A stretch of DNA of 64,000 nt from Lysinibacillus xylanilyticus (GTDB lineage: Bacteria > Bacillota > Bacilli > Bacillales_A > Planococcaceae): the NCBI RefSeq assembly GCF_001708185.1, contig NZ_MDDN01000001.1, positions 62,001 to 126,000 of the forward strand. The letters are read 5' to 3'. Under the pieces are notes generated by a model. That model saw only the letters and a program-made list of their open reading frames with translations, was not told where the DNA came from and made no database searches. The position numbers and the translations under genes are program-made. Numbering within the stretch: the stretch's first letter is position 1; the number at the start of each line of letters is the position of its first letter. This document shows positions 16,593 to 24,761 of this stretch, in pieces.

Positions 16593-17783
16593 TTAAACGT
16601 GTACTACTTTTTTTGTTTTTATTTTGGCTAATCGTGCTAAATAAATGAAGAAAACAACGATCAGTAAACCTGCACCCGTTAGATAAACAGCAGAATAGCC
16701 CGCTTTCACTGCCACTATCCCTAACAAATAAGAACCGAGAGCAATCCCAAGATCAAACATCGTAAAGTACGTTGCAGTTGCATAACCACTGCGCGTGTGT
16801 ACAGTAGATTGTACAGCTAGTGCTTGTAAGCTTGTCGTCACTGCTCCATAGCCAAATCCAATAAAAATGGCGGCAAATAAAAATAATGCCGGGCCTGAGA
16901 CAAATGCGAGCATAACAAGCCCAATGGCAAAGGAAATAATACCAGGAATAATAACAAATTGCGGTCCTCTTGTATCATAAAGTTTGCCTGTATATGGACG
17001 TGTAATAAGCATAGCTGCTGCAAAAACTGCATAAAATAGACTCGCTACAGCCATTAGATCTTTTTGCTGTGCGTACACTGATAAAAACGATAATACACTC
17101 GCATATGAAAAAGCTACTAAACTAGCGATAGCAGCTACTGGAAGTGCTTTACGTTCCAATAAATCATCAAATTTAAAGGTCAATTTCCCTTGATATGCTG
17201 GCTTGGGTAAATCATCGGTATTCACCGTTACAGCTAGTATACCTCCTGCTAATATACAAATACTCATAACAATAAAAAGTACATTGAAGCTACTATATTG
17301 AATAAGCAGTAAGCCTATAAATGGCCCAATAACTACTGCTAAGTTAGTAGACATTGTAAAATAACCAAGGCCGGCACCTTTACGGTTTGCTGGCACAATA
17401 TCTGCAGCTAAAGAGCCAGCTGCTGTTGTAATAATACTAAAGAAGATCCCCTGAATAAAACGTAAGCCTAGTAAAAATCCAAAAGGATGAATGAATAAAT
17501 ATAAAACCGTACATAAAAAATAGCCGGCAATCGAAATAACTAGAAGTTTTTTCTTCCCAAAGACATCTAATAGTTTACCTGAAAACGGACGAACGATAAT
17601 GGCTGATAATAAAAATACCGACAGTAACAATCCAGCTTCCTTATCTGTTTGGTGCAGCTCACCTATCGCATATAGTGGTAAAGTCGTTACCAACCCATAG
17701 AAAACAAAAAATACCGAAATATTTGTTAAAAAGAGACTCATAAACCGTTTCGTCCAAATTTTTGTATTTTCTTCTTGTTGCAT
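16593..17783 (-). CDS. MFS multidrug-type exporter
   Basis: 396 residues with twelve hydrophobic segments; the loop 2-3 MFS signature is visible as GKLLDVFGKKKLL (about residues 69-81). Pattern is that of the DHA1 drug:H+ antiporter family. It starts 4 bases after the stop of the marR gene and so is translated in the same operon; regulation by that MarR protein is likely. Substrate unknown. AAAGGTTGATTAC precedes the ATG. Confidence 0.9.
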   Translation of the reverse strand: MQQEENTKIWTKRFMSLFLTNISVFFVFYGLVTTLPLYAIGELHQTDKEAGLLLSVFLLSAIIVRPFSGKLLDVFGKKKLLVISIAGYFLCTVLYLFIHPFGFLLGLRFIQGIFFSIITTAAGSLAADIVPANRKGAGLGYFTMSTNLAVVIGPFIGLLLIQYSSFNVLFIVMSICILAGGILAVTVNTDDLPKPAYQGKLTFKFDDLLERKALPVAAIASLVAFSYASVLSFLSVYAQQKDLMAVASLFYAVFAAAMLITRPYTGKLYDTRGPQFVIIPGIISFAIGLVMLAFVSGPALFLFAAIFIGFGYGAVTTSLQALAVQSTVHTRSGYATATYFTMFDLGIALGSYLLGIVAVKAGYSAVYLTGAGLLIVVFFIYLARLAKIKTKKVVHV

Positions 17784-17787
17784 GTAA

Positions 17788-18186
17788 TCAACCTTTCATT
17801 TTTTCCAGTAAAATCATAAATTGCTGCTGTTCCTCGACAGTCAATGTCCCTACCATTTCTTCTTCAAAAGCGAAAATGGTTTCAGTAATAGTTGGCAATT
17901 GTTCCTCTGCATATAGAGATAAGGCAACAATTTTTTCCCTCTTATCTTCACCATCCATTCTTAGTACCCATCCTAAAGACTCGAGTCGAGTAATTGCTCT
18001 TGTTATACTTGGTGCCTCCACATTTAAATACTTCCAGATTTGCGTTAACGTCATTGGACCGTGCTTATGTAAGCAGTATAAAATAGCCCATTGTGAGCTA
18101 TACAAATTATGCTGTTTCAGTACTTCATTTAAAGAATTCGTTAAATAACGACTTTTTTGGAATAAAGCATGAAATATAGGATTCAT
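17788..18186 (-). CDS. MarR-family transcriptional regulator
   Basis: 132 residues forming one winged-helix MarR domain; recognition helix region VEAPSITRAITRLESLGWV and wing DGEDKREKIVALS. First gene of an operon with an MFS exporter. A perfect 7-6-7 inverted repeat lies just downstream of its promoter's -10 box, consistent with autorepression relieved by a ligand. ATG 18186 has AAGGAGAGA upstream. Confidence 0.92.
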   Translation of the reverse strand: MNPIFHALFQKSRYLTNSLNEVLKQHNLYSSQWAILYCLHKHGPMTLTQIWKYLNVEAPSITRAITRLESLGWVLRMDGEDKREKIVALSLYAEEQLPTITETIFAFEEEMVGTLTVEEQQQFMILLEKMKG

Positions 18187-18203
18187 TTTATCTCTCCTTA
18201 AAT

Positions 18204-18223
18204 TTATTTACCTAGTTAAATAA
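18204..18223 (-). promoter_or_regulatory. Putative MarR operator
   Basis: TTATTTA-CCTAGT-TAAATAA, a perfect 7-bp inverted repeat with 6-bp spacer, lies between the predicted transcription start (about 18219) and the ribosome binding site. The size and position fit a MarR dimer site; binding is inferred. Confidence 0.55.
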
Positions 18224-18225
18224 TT

Positions 18226-18254
18226 ACTATACGCTTCATTTTTTTCAATGTAAA
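18226..18254 (-). promoter_or_regulatory. Promoter of the marR-MFS operon
   Basis: Minus-strand TTTACA (18254-18249), 17-bp spacer, TATAGT (18231-18226). Confidence 0.6.
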
Positions 18255-18312
18255 GTACGTTGTTTGAAGTTTTGATGAAGCATTTAGTGGCGATTATTCA
18301 AAGTCGTCAGGC

Positions 18313-18566
18313 TATCAGCAATCTTCATGCGGTTATCAGCTATTTTCTTGGCTTTATCAGCGATTTCTTCACTTTTATCAGCGACCCTCCTGGCTTTATC
18401 AGCGATTTCTTCACTTTTATCAGCGATCCTCCTGGCTTTATCAGCGATTTCTTCACTTTTATCAGCGATTCTCCTGGCTTTATCAGCGATTTCTTCACTT
18501 TTATCAGCGATCCTCCTGAGTCTATCAGCGATTTCTCTACTTCTATCAGCTTTTCAAAAATATCAG
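18313..18566. repeat. Tandem array of twelve 21-bp units with TATCAG core
   Basis: TATCAG begins at 18313, 18334, 18355, 18376, 18397, 18418, 18439, 18460, 18481, 18502, 18523 and 18544, exactly every 21 bases; a thirteenth copy at 18561 is out of phase. Two alternating spacer types (CGATTTCTTCACTTT and CGATCCTCCTGGCTT) give a 42-bp super-period. The array is open in several frames because 21 is a multiple of three, but has no good ribosome binding site; I treat it as non-coding. It lies between the marR promoter and the DJ-1 gene. Confidence 0.9.
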
Positions 18567-18628
18567 AAGGAAATTTTTTGAAAGTGTCGAATTAAGCTAC
18601 TAGATTACAATAAAAGGGAGATGGAATC

Positions 18629-19183
18629 ATGGGGAAAAAGGTTTTAATACTTGCAGGAGATGCCGTTGAGGCTTTAGAAATTTTTTATCCTTATTACCGT
18701 TGTCTAGAGGCGGGCTATGATGTGACGATTGCAGCACCATCAGCAAAGAAATTACAAACGGTACTACACGATTTTGTTGATGGAGTCGATACATACATCG
18801 AACGTACAGCATATGGCTTAGAAGCACACTCTTCATTTGCAGATGTAGATCCAGCACAATTTGACGGACTCATCATTCCTGGTGGGCGAGCGCCGGAATA
18901 CATTCGTTTAAATGAGCATGTTCCAACACTAGTGAGCCATTTCTTTGAAACAAATAAACCAATTGCTGCTGTATGTCACGCAGCTCAAATTTTCGCGACC
19001 ATTCCTGAGGTACTTAATGGACGTGAGCTAACGGCCTATATTGCCTGCAAGCCAGAAGTTCAAGTAGCAGGAGCAACGTATATTGATGCTAATCTTCATA
19101 CAGATGGCAATTTAATTAGTGGTCATGCATGGCCAGACTTACCTGGATTAATGCGCGAATTTATTCAGAAGTTAGAGAGCTAA
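18629..19183 (+). CDS. DJ-1/PfpI family protein
   Basis: 184 residues, one class I glutamine-amidotransferase-like domain. Nucleophile elbow AVCHAA places the reactive cysteine at C116; the conserved acidic residue upstream is in the VEALE segment (about E15-E18), and GGRAPEYIR follows the usual GG turn. Members act as glyoxalases/deglycases, proteases or chaperones. GGGAG lies 6-10 bases before ATG 18629. Its upstream region carries the 21-bp array. Confidence 0.88.
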   Translation: MGKKVLILAGDAVEALEIFYPYYRCLEAGYDVTIAAPSAKKLQTVLHDFVDGVDTYIERTAYGLEAHSSFADVDPAQFDGLIIPGGRAPEYIRLNEHVPTLVSHFFETNKPIAAVCHAAQIFATIPEVLNGRELTAYIACKPEVQVAGATYIDANLHTDGNLISGHAWPDLPGLMREFIQKLES

Positions 19184-19187
19184 CAGA

Positions 19188-19217
19188 AAGAGGATGCCAT
19201 AGATTAGGCATCCTCTT
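19188..19217. terminator. Terminator shared by the DJ-1 and YqzG/YhdC genes
   Basis: AAGAGGATGCC / GGCATCCTCTT perfect 11-bp stem between convergent genes. Confidence 0.85.
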
Positions 19218-19220
19218 CTA

Positions 19221-19550
19221 TTATGAACTTGTTTCTTTAAATTCAATATTTACCACTTTGTTCGTATTCGTTACATATTTGATTCTTACATGTAGACCGA
19301 ATTCTTTATCACTTTGTTTTAGCCAAAGCTTAAATTTTTCAATAGTGGACTCTTCATGAACCTCGCTTCCCACATGCAAATAATCTAGAATTTTTGCTTC
19401 AGGATATTTGGCCTGTGCCTCTTTTACCGCTAACTTTCCCCATTTAGCATACGCAGGCACTTCTTGCTGAGCATAAGTAATTGTTGGTACATGTAACAGC
19501 GCAGTAAGAAATACGAGAAAAGTTCCTAGTATTACAAAAAATTTTTGCAA
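19221..19550 (-). CDS. Secreted YqzG/YhdC family protein (DUF3889)
   Basis: 109 residues: signal peptide about 1-28 (ending TITYA-Q), then the family core VPAYAKWGKLAVKEAQAKYP and EKFKLWLKQSDKEFG. Function unknown; Bacillus relatives are small secreted proteins. I place the start at TTG 19550 because AGAGGTGG lies just upstream and the signal peptide then begins normally; a longer reading from ATG 19580 would add ten residues ahead of the ribosome binding site. Confidence 0.8.
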   Translation of the reverse strand: MQKFFVILGTFLVFLTALLHVPTITYAQQEVPAYAKWGKLAVKEAQAKYPEAKILDYLHVGSEVHEESTIEKFKLWLKQSDKEFGLHVRIKYVTNTNKVVNIEFKETSS

Positions 19551-19648
19551 ATGTATCCACCTCTCGCACTCTTTTTGCATAAAGTCGTCAAAACAACAAA
19601 TAATAAGTGCTCCCTAAGTATTCTTTACTTCAGAAGCAGTTTTCGTCA

Positions 19649-19780
19649 TTATTGTTTTGGTTGTTGAGGATTATTATGAATCACTTGATTAAACTCTGCT
19701 GAGTATTCTTCACGATCATTTCTTTTATGTGTATCTTTTTTCTTTTTCTTTTTGAAACTTGTTTTCCCTTTCTTAGCCAT
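19649..19780 (-). CDS. 43-residue lysine-rich small protein
   Basis: Begins MAKKGKTSFKKKKKKDTHKR and ends NNPQQPKQ, with a strong GGAGGTG 9 bases before the ATG. Unrecognised. The motif EEYSAEF resembles EEFAAEF in the next gene upstream on the same strand, suggesting the two are related. Such short, basic, Asn/Gln-containing proteins are common among spore-associated proteins, but that role is only a guess here. Confidence 0.6.
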   Translation of the reverse strand: MAKKGKTSFKKKKKKDTHKRNDREEYSAEFNQVIHNNPQQPKQ

Positions 19781-19803
19781 TATCGACACCTCCAAAATTT
19801 AGA

Positions 19804-20040
19804 TTAATTCTTTTTATTGGACTGCTGATTTTTCGCATGGTTCGTTTTATTATCTTTATTTTTCGCTTTCGCATCAAATTCTGCAGCGAATTCTTCATTT
19901 AGATTGTCATTCGGGTTATTGTTATTGCTATTTGATTGATCGAGGTCTATTTTTTTGTAGGTATCAAAAGGATTATGCGTTCTAACATTCATTGTTTTAT
20001 TGTTATTTTTGTTGTTTTTATTGGTGTTTCTATTGCCCAC
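19804..20040 (-). CDS. 78-residue asparagine-rich protein
   Basis: GTG start at 20040 with a perfect AGGAGGTGA 7 bases upstream. Composition is extreme: runs of Asn with Lys (NTNKNNKNNNK, SNSNNNNPNDN), a central EEFAAEFDAK motif and no hydrophobic core, so probably disordered. The EF-A-E motif faintly recalls gamma-type small acid-soluble spore proteins, but the match is too weak to assign. Downstream on the same strand is a small protein sharing the E-x-AEF motif. Confidence 0.65.
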   Translation of the reverse strand: MGNRNTNKNNKNNNKTMNVRTHNPFDTYKKIDLDQSNSNNNNPNDNLNEEFAAEFDAKAKNKDNKTNHAKNQQSNKKN

Positions 20041-20115
20041 GGATATTCACCTCCTAATTGTAATGTGCTCAGGATAGAACGATTTATGCTTTGGAGATTA
20101 GGGCAGACATTACCA

Positions 20116-20157
20116 AAAAAATGTACATCACCAATAAAATTAGCAATGTACATTTTT
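20116..20157 (-). terminator. Terminator of coaW
   Basis: AAAAATGTACAT / ATGTACATTTTT stem beyond the pantothenate kinase stop; U tract on the minus strand. Confidence 0.8.
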
Positions 20158-20166
20158 ATTTGTCCT

Positions 20167-21003
20167 TTAGACAATTGTATATTCAGTTATATTAAGTAAT
20201 GCACCAACTGCACCTGAAAAACCGTGGTCATTAATAAAGATCGGTGTATGTTTTTTTGTGCGTGTGTAATTAGCAATCACCCGTGCAAGATGATCATTAT
20301 TGCTTAAGGTTGAGCCGATATACACGATATGTTGGGCATTTTTTTCCTCAGCATATTGAATACTAAGTGTAGTAATAACCTCACCGACAAGCCCTTGTAC
20401 AGTGGCAATAATATCTTCAGCTGGGTGTTTGACAAACTCCGTAATACCGACTTTCCCAAAATTACTGGCAGTCAAATGTCCATCAATCGGTGTATCCATT
20501 CCTTGGTAAATATCCCTAACCAGTAAATCAATACCCTCTCGATTGCCCTTAGAAGCCATGTCTCGTATTTCATTATAATCCGTAATTCCCGTTGTAAGCG
20601 CTGACAATCCAATCAATGTTCCACCACCAACGCCTGTCCCACCAACACGAATATTCGTATTACCTTCCATATAATGAATCGAAGTACCCGTACCAATGTT
20701 CGTAATCATACTACGCTCGAAAAAGTATCCTTCTTTATGCAACAAAAATCGAACGCCCTTCAATGTAGCTTCAAATTCTACTATATAATGAATCGATTTC
20801 ATTGTTTTAATGACATCCAGTAATTGTTCTGTACGCCCCCCCGTAACACCAATGTCCTCAATATCTGGATGATTAATAATCCAATTCTTAACAGCCAGCA
20901 AATCATTTGACGGAAAAGTTGTTAAAATAAGCTCATTATGCTCATCTAAATAAGCAATTTTTGTCAATGTGCCGCCTGCATCAATACCTATAGCCTTTGG
21001 CAT
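20167..21003 (-). CDS. coaW: Type II pantothenate kinase
   Basis: 278 residues with the ASKHA-fold phosphate loop GIDAGGTLTKIAY at the N-terminus and the second phosphate motif NIGTGTSIHYM, as in staphylococcal CoaW. It phosphorylates pantothenate, the first step of coenzyme A synthesis, and the type II class is typically not inhibited by CoA. Start ATG 21003 (MPKAIGIDAGG) has AAGGAGAATGGT upstream. A CoaB-like protein is encoded at 6.2 kb. Confidence 0.92.
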   Translation of the reverse strand: MPKAIGIDAGGTLTKIAYLDEHNELILTTFPSNDLLAVKNWIINHPDIEDIGVTGGRTEQLLDVIKTMKSIHYIVEFEATLKGVRFLLHKEGYFFERSMITNIGTGTSIHYMEGNTNIRVGGTGVGGGTLIGLSALTTGITDYNEIRDMASKGNREGIDLLVRDIYQGMDTPIDGHLTASNFGKVGITEFVKHPAEDIIATVQGLVGEVITTLSIQYAEEKNAQHIVYIGSTLSNNDHLARVIANYTRTKKHTPIFINDHGFSGAVGALLNITEYTIV

Positions 21004-21030
21004 ACCATTCTCCTTTGAATTAACGTACAA

Positions 21031-21416
21031 TCTCTATTTTCTGATGATGAGATATATACTAGATTTTGCTTTATTCAAGAGGCGTTTAAATACCAGTTGA
21101 ATAAAGTTCATGTCTCCACAGATGTCACGGATTTTGCAAGGAGTTATTGTGCCTAAATCCGACATATTGTATTTAGTACTAAAAGCTAATCAACAGCTAC
21201 AAATATTTTCTGCGCGAAAGCGAAGCGTCGGCTACAATTACTCGAAAAATGTAGTTGTATATTTGCTCTTCCTAAACTTTACCGCTGTTGAAATGATTGT
21301 GCAATAACTTAGCAAACTTTCATGAAAAAAACGCAAAAAATATCAAAATTTTTCTATTATTCACACGATTATCAACGCATTTTTATAACTTTAACATTAT
21401 TCTACTAAAAAAACAA
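21031..21416. repeat. Intergenic region holding one GCTTCGCTTTCGC-family repeat copy
   Basis: CTGCGCGAAAGCGAAGCGTC at about 21209-21228 followed by GGCTACAATTACTCG is an inverted copy of the repeat found at 6.9 and 34.4 kb. An open frame across it is not supported by a ribosome binding site. The rest is AT-rich. Confidence 0.65.
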
Positions 21417-21458
21417 AAGAAGTGAAATGCACTGACATTCAATGCATTTTCACTTCTT
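21417..21458 (-). terminator. Terminator of the SDR gene
   Basis: GAAGTGAAATGCA / TGCATTTTCACTTC stem with one bulge and A-rich flank. Confidence 0.8.
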
Positions 21459-21464
21459 TATCAA

Positions 21465-22199
21465 TTAACGAGCTGAATAACCACCATCGATCACTAGTTC
21501 AGCACCAGTAATATAAGAAGCTTCATCTGATGCTAAGAACAATATAGCATTTGCAACTTCTTCTGGTTGCCCAAGTCTTCCCATTGGTGTAGCTCGTACT
21601 AGCCTATTCATTGTTTCTTTTGCTTCGGACAATTTTGCTGTCATTGGCGTTTCGATAACACCTGGGAAGACGGTATTTACACGGATATTGTAAGCTCCTA
21701 ATTCAGTAGCGGCTGCTCGAGCGATTGCGCGTAATGATCCTTTCGAAGCTGTATAAGCATTTAAGCCCGCACCAATGATAGCTGTATATGAAGACGTATT
21801 AACAATTGAGCCTTTTCCAGCTTCTTTCATATATTTTGAAGTATGTTTAATGCCTAAGAATGGACCAAAAGCATTGATATTATGCATAATTGTCCAATCC
21901 GCTAGAGAAATTTGGTCTGGATCTTTTTCAGATGAAATACCTGCATTATTTATTAATATATCAATCCGCCCATACTTATCAGCCACTGCTTTCGTTACTT
22001 CTGCCCAGTTGTCATCCGAAGAAACATCTAATTTCATTCCCTCAACATTTTCTAGCTCAGAAATTTTTGCTAGGTTTTCTTCGTTAATGTCAGCCACAAT
22101 TACAGTAGCCCCTTCTTTCGCAAACACTTTTGCCATAGCTGCGCCCATCCCGGATGCACCACCTGTAATAATTGCAATCTTGTTACTTAAACGTCCCAT
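21465..22199 (-). CDS. Short-chain dehydrogenase/reductase
   Basis: 244 residues, classical SDR. Cofactor motif TGGASGMG (residues 12-19), NNAG (84-87), catalytic S136/S137, Y149 and K153 (YTASK). D37 after the second strand (VADIN) suggests NAD(H) preference. Closest family types are 3-alpha-hydroxysteroid/cyclopentanol or 3-oxoacyl reductases; substrate cannot be told. AAGGAGTTTTTTTG precedes ATG 22199. Monocistronic. Confidence 0.9.
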   Translation of the reverse strand: MGRLSNKIAIITGGASGMGAAMAKVFAKEGATVIVADINEENLAKISELENVEGMKLDVSSDDNWAEVTKAVADKYGRIDILINNAGISSEKDPDQISLADWTIMHNINAFGPFLGIKHTSKYMKEAGKGSIVNTSSYTAIIGAGLNAYTASKGSLRAIARAAATELGAYNIRVNTVFPGVIETPMTAKLSEAKETMNRLVRATPMGRLGQPEEVANAILFLASDEASYITGAELVIDGGYSAR

Positions 22200-22393
22200 C
22201 AAAAAAACTCCTTCTCTTTACAAATACTACACCTAAAATAGTATAGCTTTAAATAGTTTACTATTAAACTATAATCTTTTATTTACACACTTTCAAATAA
22301 TATGATTTAAAATTGAACAATCTATTTTATCTTTCGGCACTTTTACGATACGATATACTATAGATGTGTTACCATTTGAACGGAGGAATACAA

Positions 22394-23215
22394 GTGAAAG
22401 ATCAAAAGAAACTTTATAAAGAAGCGATGCAAGTTTTAAAGGAAACAAGCCGCACTTTTTATATACCGATTACTTTTTTAAAAAATGATTTAAAATTGTC
22501 AGTGGCAGCCGCATATTTAGCAATGCGTGCTATAGATGAAATTGAAGATCATGAAGAGCTTTCAAACGATGTAAAATATGATTTACTAAATGCAACAAGC
22601 GAATTATTAAAAGATACATTTAATGTTGAAGCATACGAAGCATTATTAGCTCCTTATGCAGATCAGCTACCTGAGGTTTCACTTCGCTTAGCAGATTGGT
22701 TAACATTTTGCCCTGAAGGTTCACGTAAAATTGTCCAATCTTCAACGAGTGAAATGGCTTATGGAATGGGCAAGTGGGCTAAGGCAAATTGGCAAGTGCA
22801 TACACGTGAGGATTTAGATGATTATACATACTATGTGGCAGGGCTTGTTGGGACAATGCTGTCCGAGCTTTGGGCGTGGGGTGCAGATATTCAAACTGAT
22901 CGTGATTTAGCTATTGGCTATGGTCGAGGTCTCCAAGCAGTTAATATTTTACGTAATCAACATGAGGATATGGATGAACGTGGTGTGAGTTTTGTACCAG
23001 ACGGCTGGACACGTGAGGATTTATTTGCTTACGCGGAGGAAAACCTTGCGAAAGCTGATCTTTATATGAAAGATATTAATAAGCGTACTGTACTATTATT
23101 TTGCAGACTTCCACTTGCACTTGCCCATAAAACATTAAAAGCAATGCAAGATGGTCGTGAAAAAATGTCACGTGCAGAGGTTGAGCAAACGGTTGAAGAG
23201 GTACAGGCTGACTAA
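22394..23215 (+). CDS. Squalene/phytoene synthase family protein (YisP-like)
   Basis: 273 residues, all-helical trans-isoprenyl-diphosphate synthase head-to-head fold. First Asp-rich motif DEIED at residues 48-52; second region NILRNQHEDMDERG at 184-197 where Asn188 replaces the Asp usual in NxxRDxxED. Bacillus YisP, a similar lone family member, was shown to act as a farnesyl diphosphate phosphatase rather than a synthase, so a synthase label is uncertain. GTG 22394 follows GGAGGA by 6 bases. No carotenoid genes are adjacent. Confidence 0.82.
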   Translation: MKDQKKLYKEAMQVLKETSRTFYIPITFLKNDLKLSVAAAYLAMRAIDEIEDHEELSNDVKYDLLNATSELLKDTFNVEAYEALLAPYADQLPEVSLRLADWLTFCPEGSRKIVQSSTSEMAYGMGKWAKANWQVHTREDLDDYTYYVAGLVGTMLSELWAWGADIQTDRDLAIGYGRGLQAVNILRNQHEDMDERGVSFVPDGWTREDLFAYAEENLAKADLYMKDINKRTVLLFCRLPLALAHKTLKAMQDGREKMSRAEVEQTVEEVQAD

Positions 23216-23231
23216 AACTGTACTTGAACGC

Positions 23232-23267
23232 AACCCCCAGTATTGAGGTAATTCTCGTACTGGGGTT
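23232..23267 (+). terminator. Terminator after the squalene/phytoene synthase-like gene
   Basis: AACCCCCAGTA / TACTGGGGTT stem with one bulged C. Confidence 0.7.
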
Positions 23268-23329
23268 CATTGCTTTCATGGTAACAATAGGAAAACAGTT
23301 TAACTACCGTCTTCTTTCTCCTATCTTTT

Positions 23330-23490
23330 TAAAATAAAGGAAATGGTCCACCCGATTTTACTGTCACCGTGGCAATTATCTGGTAGCAATCCCCTAGACA
23401 CCCCTGTCCCTTTTATAACAATTGGAAATTTGCGCTATGGTAAGACTTGCTGTTAGGCCACTTACGATCGTTTACGTGTTAATAAATTTT
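23330..23490 (-). pseudogene. Decayed fragment of a YdjM-type metal-dependent hydrolase
   Basis: Minus-strand reading gives IVSGLTASLTIAQISN and then GLLPDNCHGDSKIGW, clearly matching IIGGITASLAFAQVSN and ALLPDICHGGSKIGR of the intact gene at 30.6-31.1 kb. A stop codon near the N-terminus (NT*T), a gap between the two blocks and loss of everything after about residue 55 show it is dead. It fills the gap between two unrelated genes and has no ribosome binding site. Confidence 0.8.
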
Positions 23491-23570
23491 ACTCCCCTCG
23501 ATATAACATCCTCTTAACGAACTGAAGGACACTCCTCCAATCAAAAAAATCCAAAACCAAAATGGCTTTA

Positions 23571-24401
23571 TCACTGTTTTCGAACGGGAACTTGAATTTC
23601 AAAGGTAATCTCATTTGGTTTATCCGAAATCGTGATATCTAGATGCATGATTTGCAATGCATCACCAGTAATTTCATAGTTGTTTGTTTTAAGATGATGA
23701 AGTATTTTTTTTAAACTTTCGCTGCGACTAGACAACAATTCTCCATTGTATCTGATACAGGCGAATAATCCCCCTGGAATTGTCAATTGATATGTATCTG
23801 GAATAACATCCTTATTCTTTGCGACAATAAAAATTGTAGAAGGTTCTTCAAAACGTTCCAATTTAAGATTCGTCTCTTCGATCATAATGCCCAGTCTATT
23901 GGTAGCTAGAATAGGTGTCTTATCTGTAAGCATATTCTCTAAATTCAACACACCATAACAGAGTTCAAAGTTATCATTAATTTTCTCATGCAGAGTAAGT
24001 AATCGCCTACTTTTCATTTCACGGAATATGACTTTCTGAAGTTCATTTTCTTTTTCCACCTGTTCCAAGTAGGCGATCTTTTCCCTGATATTTTCTTCCA
24101 TCTCGTTCAATTCTTTCAGATTTGAAACGAGTTCTTCGTGTTTGGTTCTCATAATATCCAATGATTTACTGAAATTACGTTCATTAAGATATTCCTTTAT
24201 TTCATCTGTAGTCATCCTAAGTTGCCTTAGTTCTTTTATGGTACCTAGAATTTCATATTGGAAAATGGAATAGTATCGATACCCTGAATGAGGATCGATA
24301 AATTGTGGCTTGAACAAGTCGATCCGGTCATAGTGGCGTAATGTCTCCGAAGTCACTCCTCGTAGTTTTGCCATTTGACCGATTGTCAGTTTTTCTTTCA
24401 A
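23571..24401 (-). CDS. MerR-family regulator with GyrI-like effector domain (BmrR/BltR type)
   Basis: 276 residues: MerR winged helix (LTIGQMAKLRGVTSETLRHYDRI, residues 5-27), a long dimerisation coiled coil (about 75-130), and a C-terminal ligand-binding domain ending in a strand LDITISDKPNEITFEIQVPV. MerR activators bind promoters with 19-bp spacers and twist them on ligand binding. TTG start at 24401 lies 7 bases after AGGAGGT. Position at the end of the ureohydrolase/ADH/ALDH/permease cluster, same strand, suggests it controls it. Confidence 0.88.
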   Translation of the reverse strand: MKEKLTIGQMAKLRGVTSETLRHYDRIDLFKPQFIDPHSGYRYYSIFQYEILGTIKELRQLRMTTDEIKEYLNERNFSKSLDIMRTKHEELVSNLKELNEMEENIREKIAYLEQVEKENELQKVIFREMKSRRLLTLHEKINDNFELCYGVLNLENMLTDKTPILATNRLGIMIEETNLKLERFEEPSTIFIVAKNKDVIPDTYQLTIPGGLFACIRYNGELLSSRSESLKKILHHLKTNNYEITGDALQIMHLDITISDKPNEITFEIQVPVRKQ

Positions 24402-24761
24402 TCAGCATACCTCCTACAAAATTTAAGGACTGCTACATTTTTTATAGTAGGAATTTAAAAACTCACCCAATCTAAAGTTGGCATACATACAACAAACTTC
24501 AAAAAACAAGTGATAAGTTGTATCCTCAATTATTTTCCTGTCTAATTCAATTCCTGCAAAACCTCATAGAACCCTTTTACAGGTGGATTGAATTTTCAGC
24601 GAGTCCCTAATTCAAAATATGCAATCTTTTCTGACTATTTGTCAAGTACAATTCCGATCCCCATCTCCGCTATTAGATAAAAGCCCAAGTAAAGCTTTCA
24701 CGTTTTCATGGAAGTTCTTTCAATACTCAAAAGCGCTTCCAAACGGTTAAACAGCTATACT
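24402..24761. other. Intergenic region between the MerR gene and the ureohydrolase
   Basis: No gene. CAAAAGCGCTTCCA at 24728-24741 resembles a CcpA cre site (12 of 14 positions of TGWAARCGYTWNCW). TTGAATT / AATTCAA at about 24591-24617 is a weak inverted repeat. No strong terminator for the ureohydrolase is seen. Confidence 0.35.

Noticed and set aside
18313-18566. CRISPR array
   Set aside because: The whole 21-bp unit repeats, with two alternating spacer types rather than unique spacers, and no cas genes are present.
18260-18595. Overlapping open frames across the TATCAG array
   Set aside because: Repeat artefact; several frames stay open equally and none has a start site supported by a ribosome binding site.
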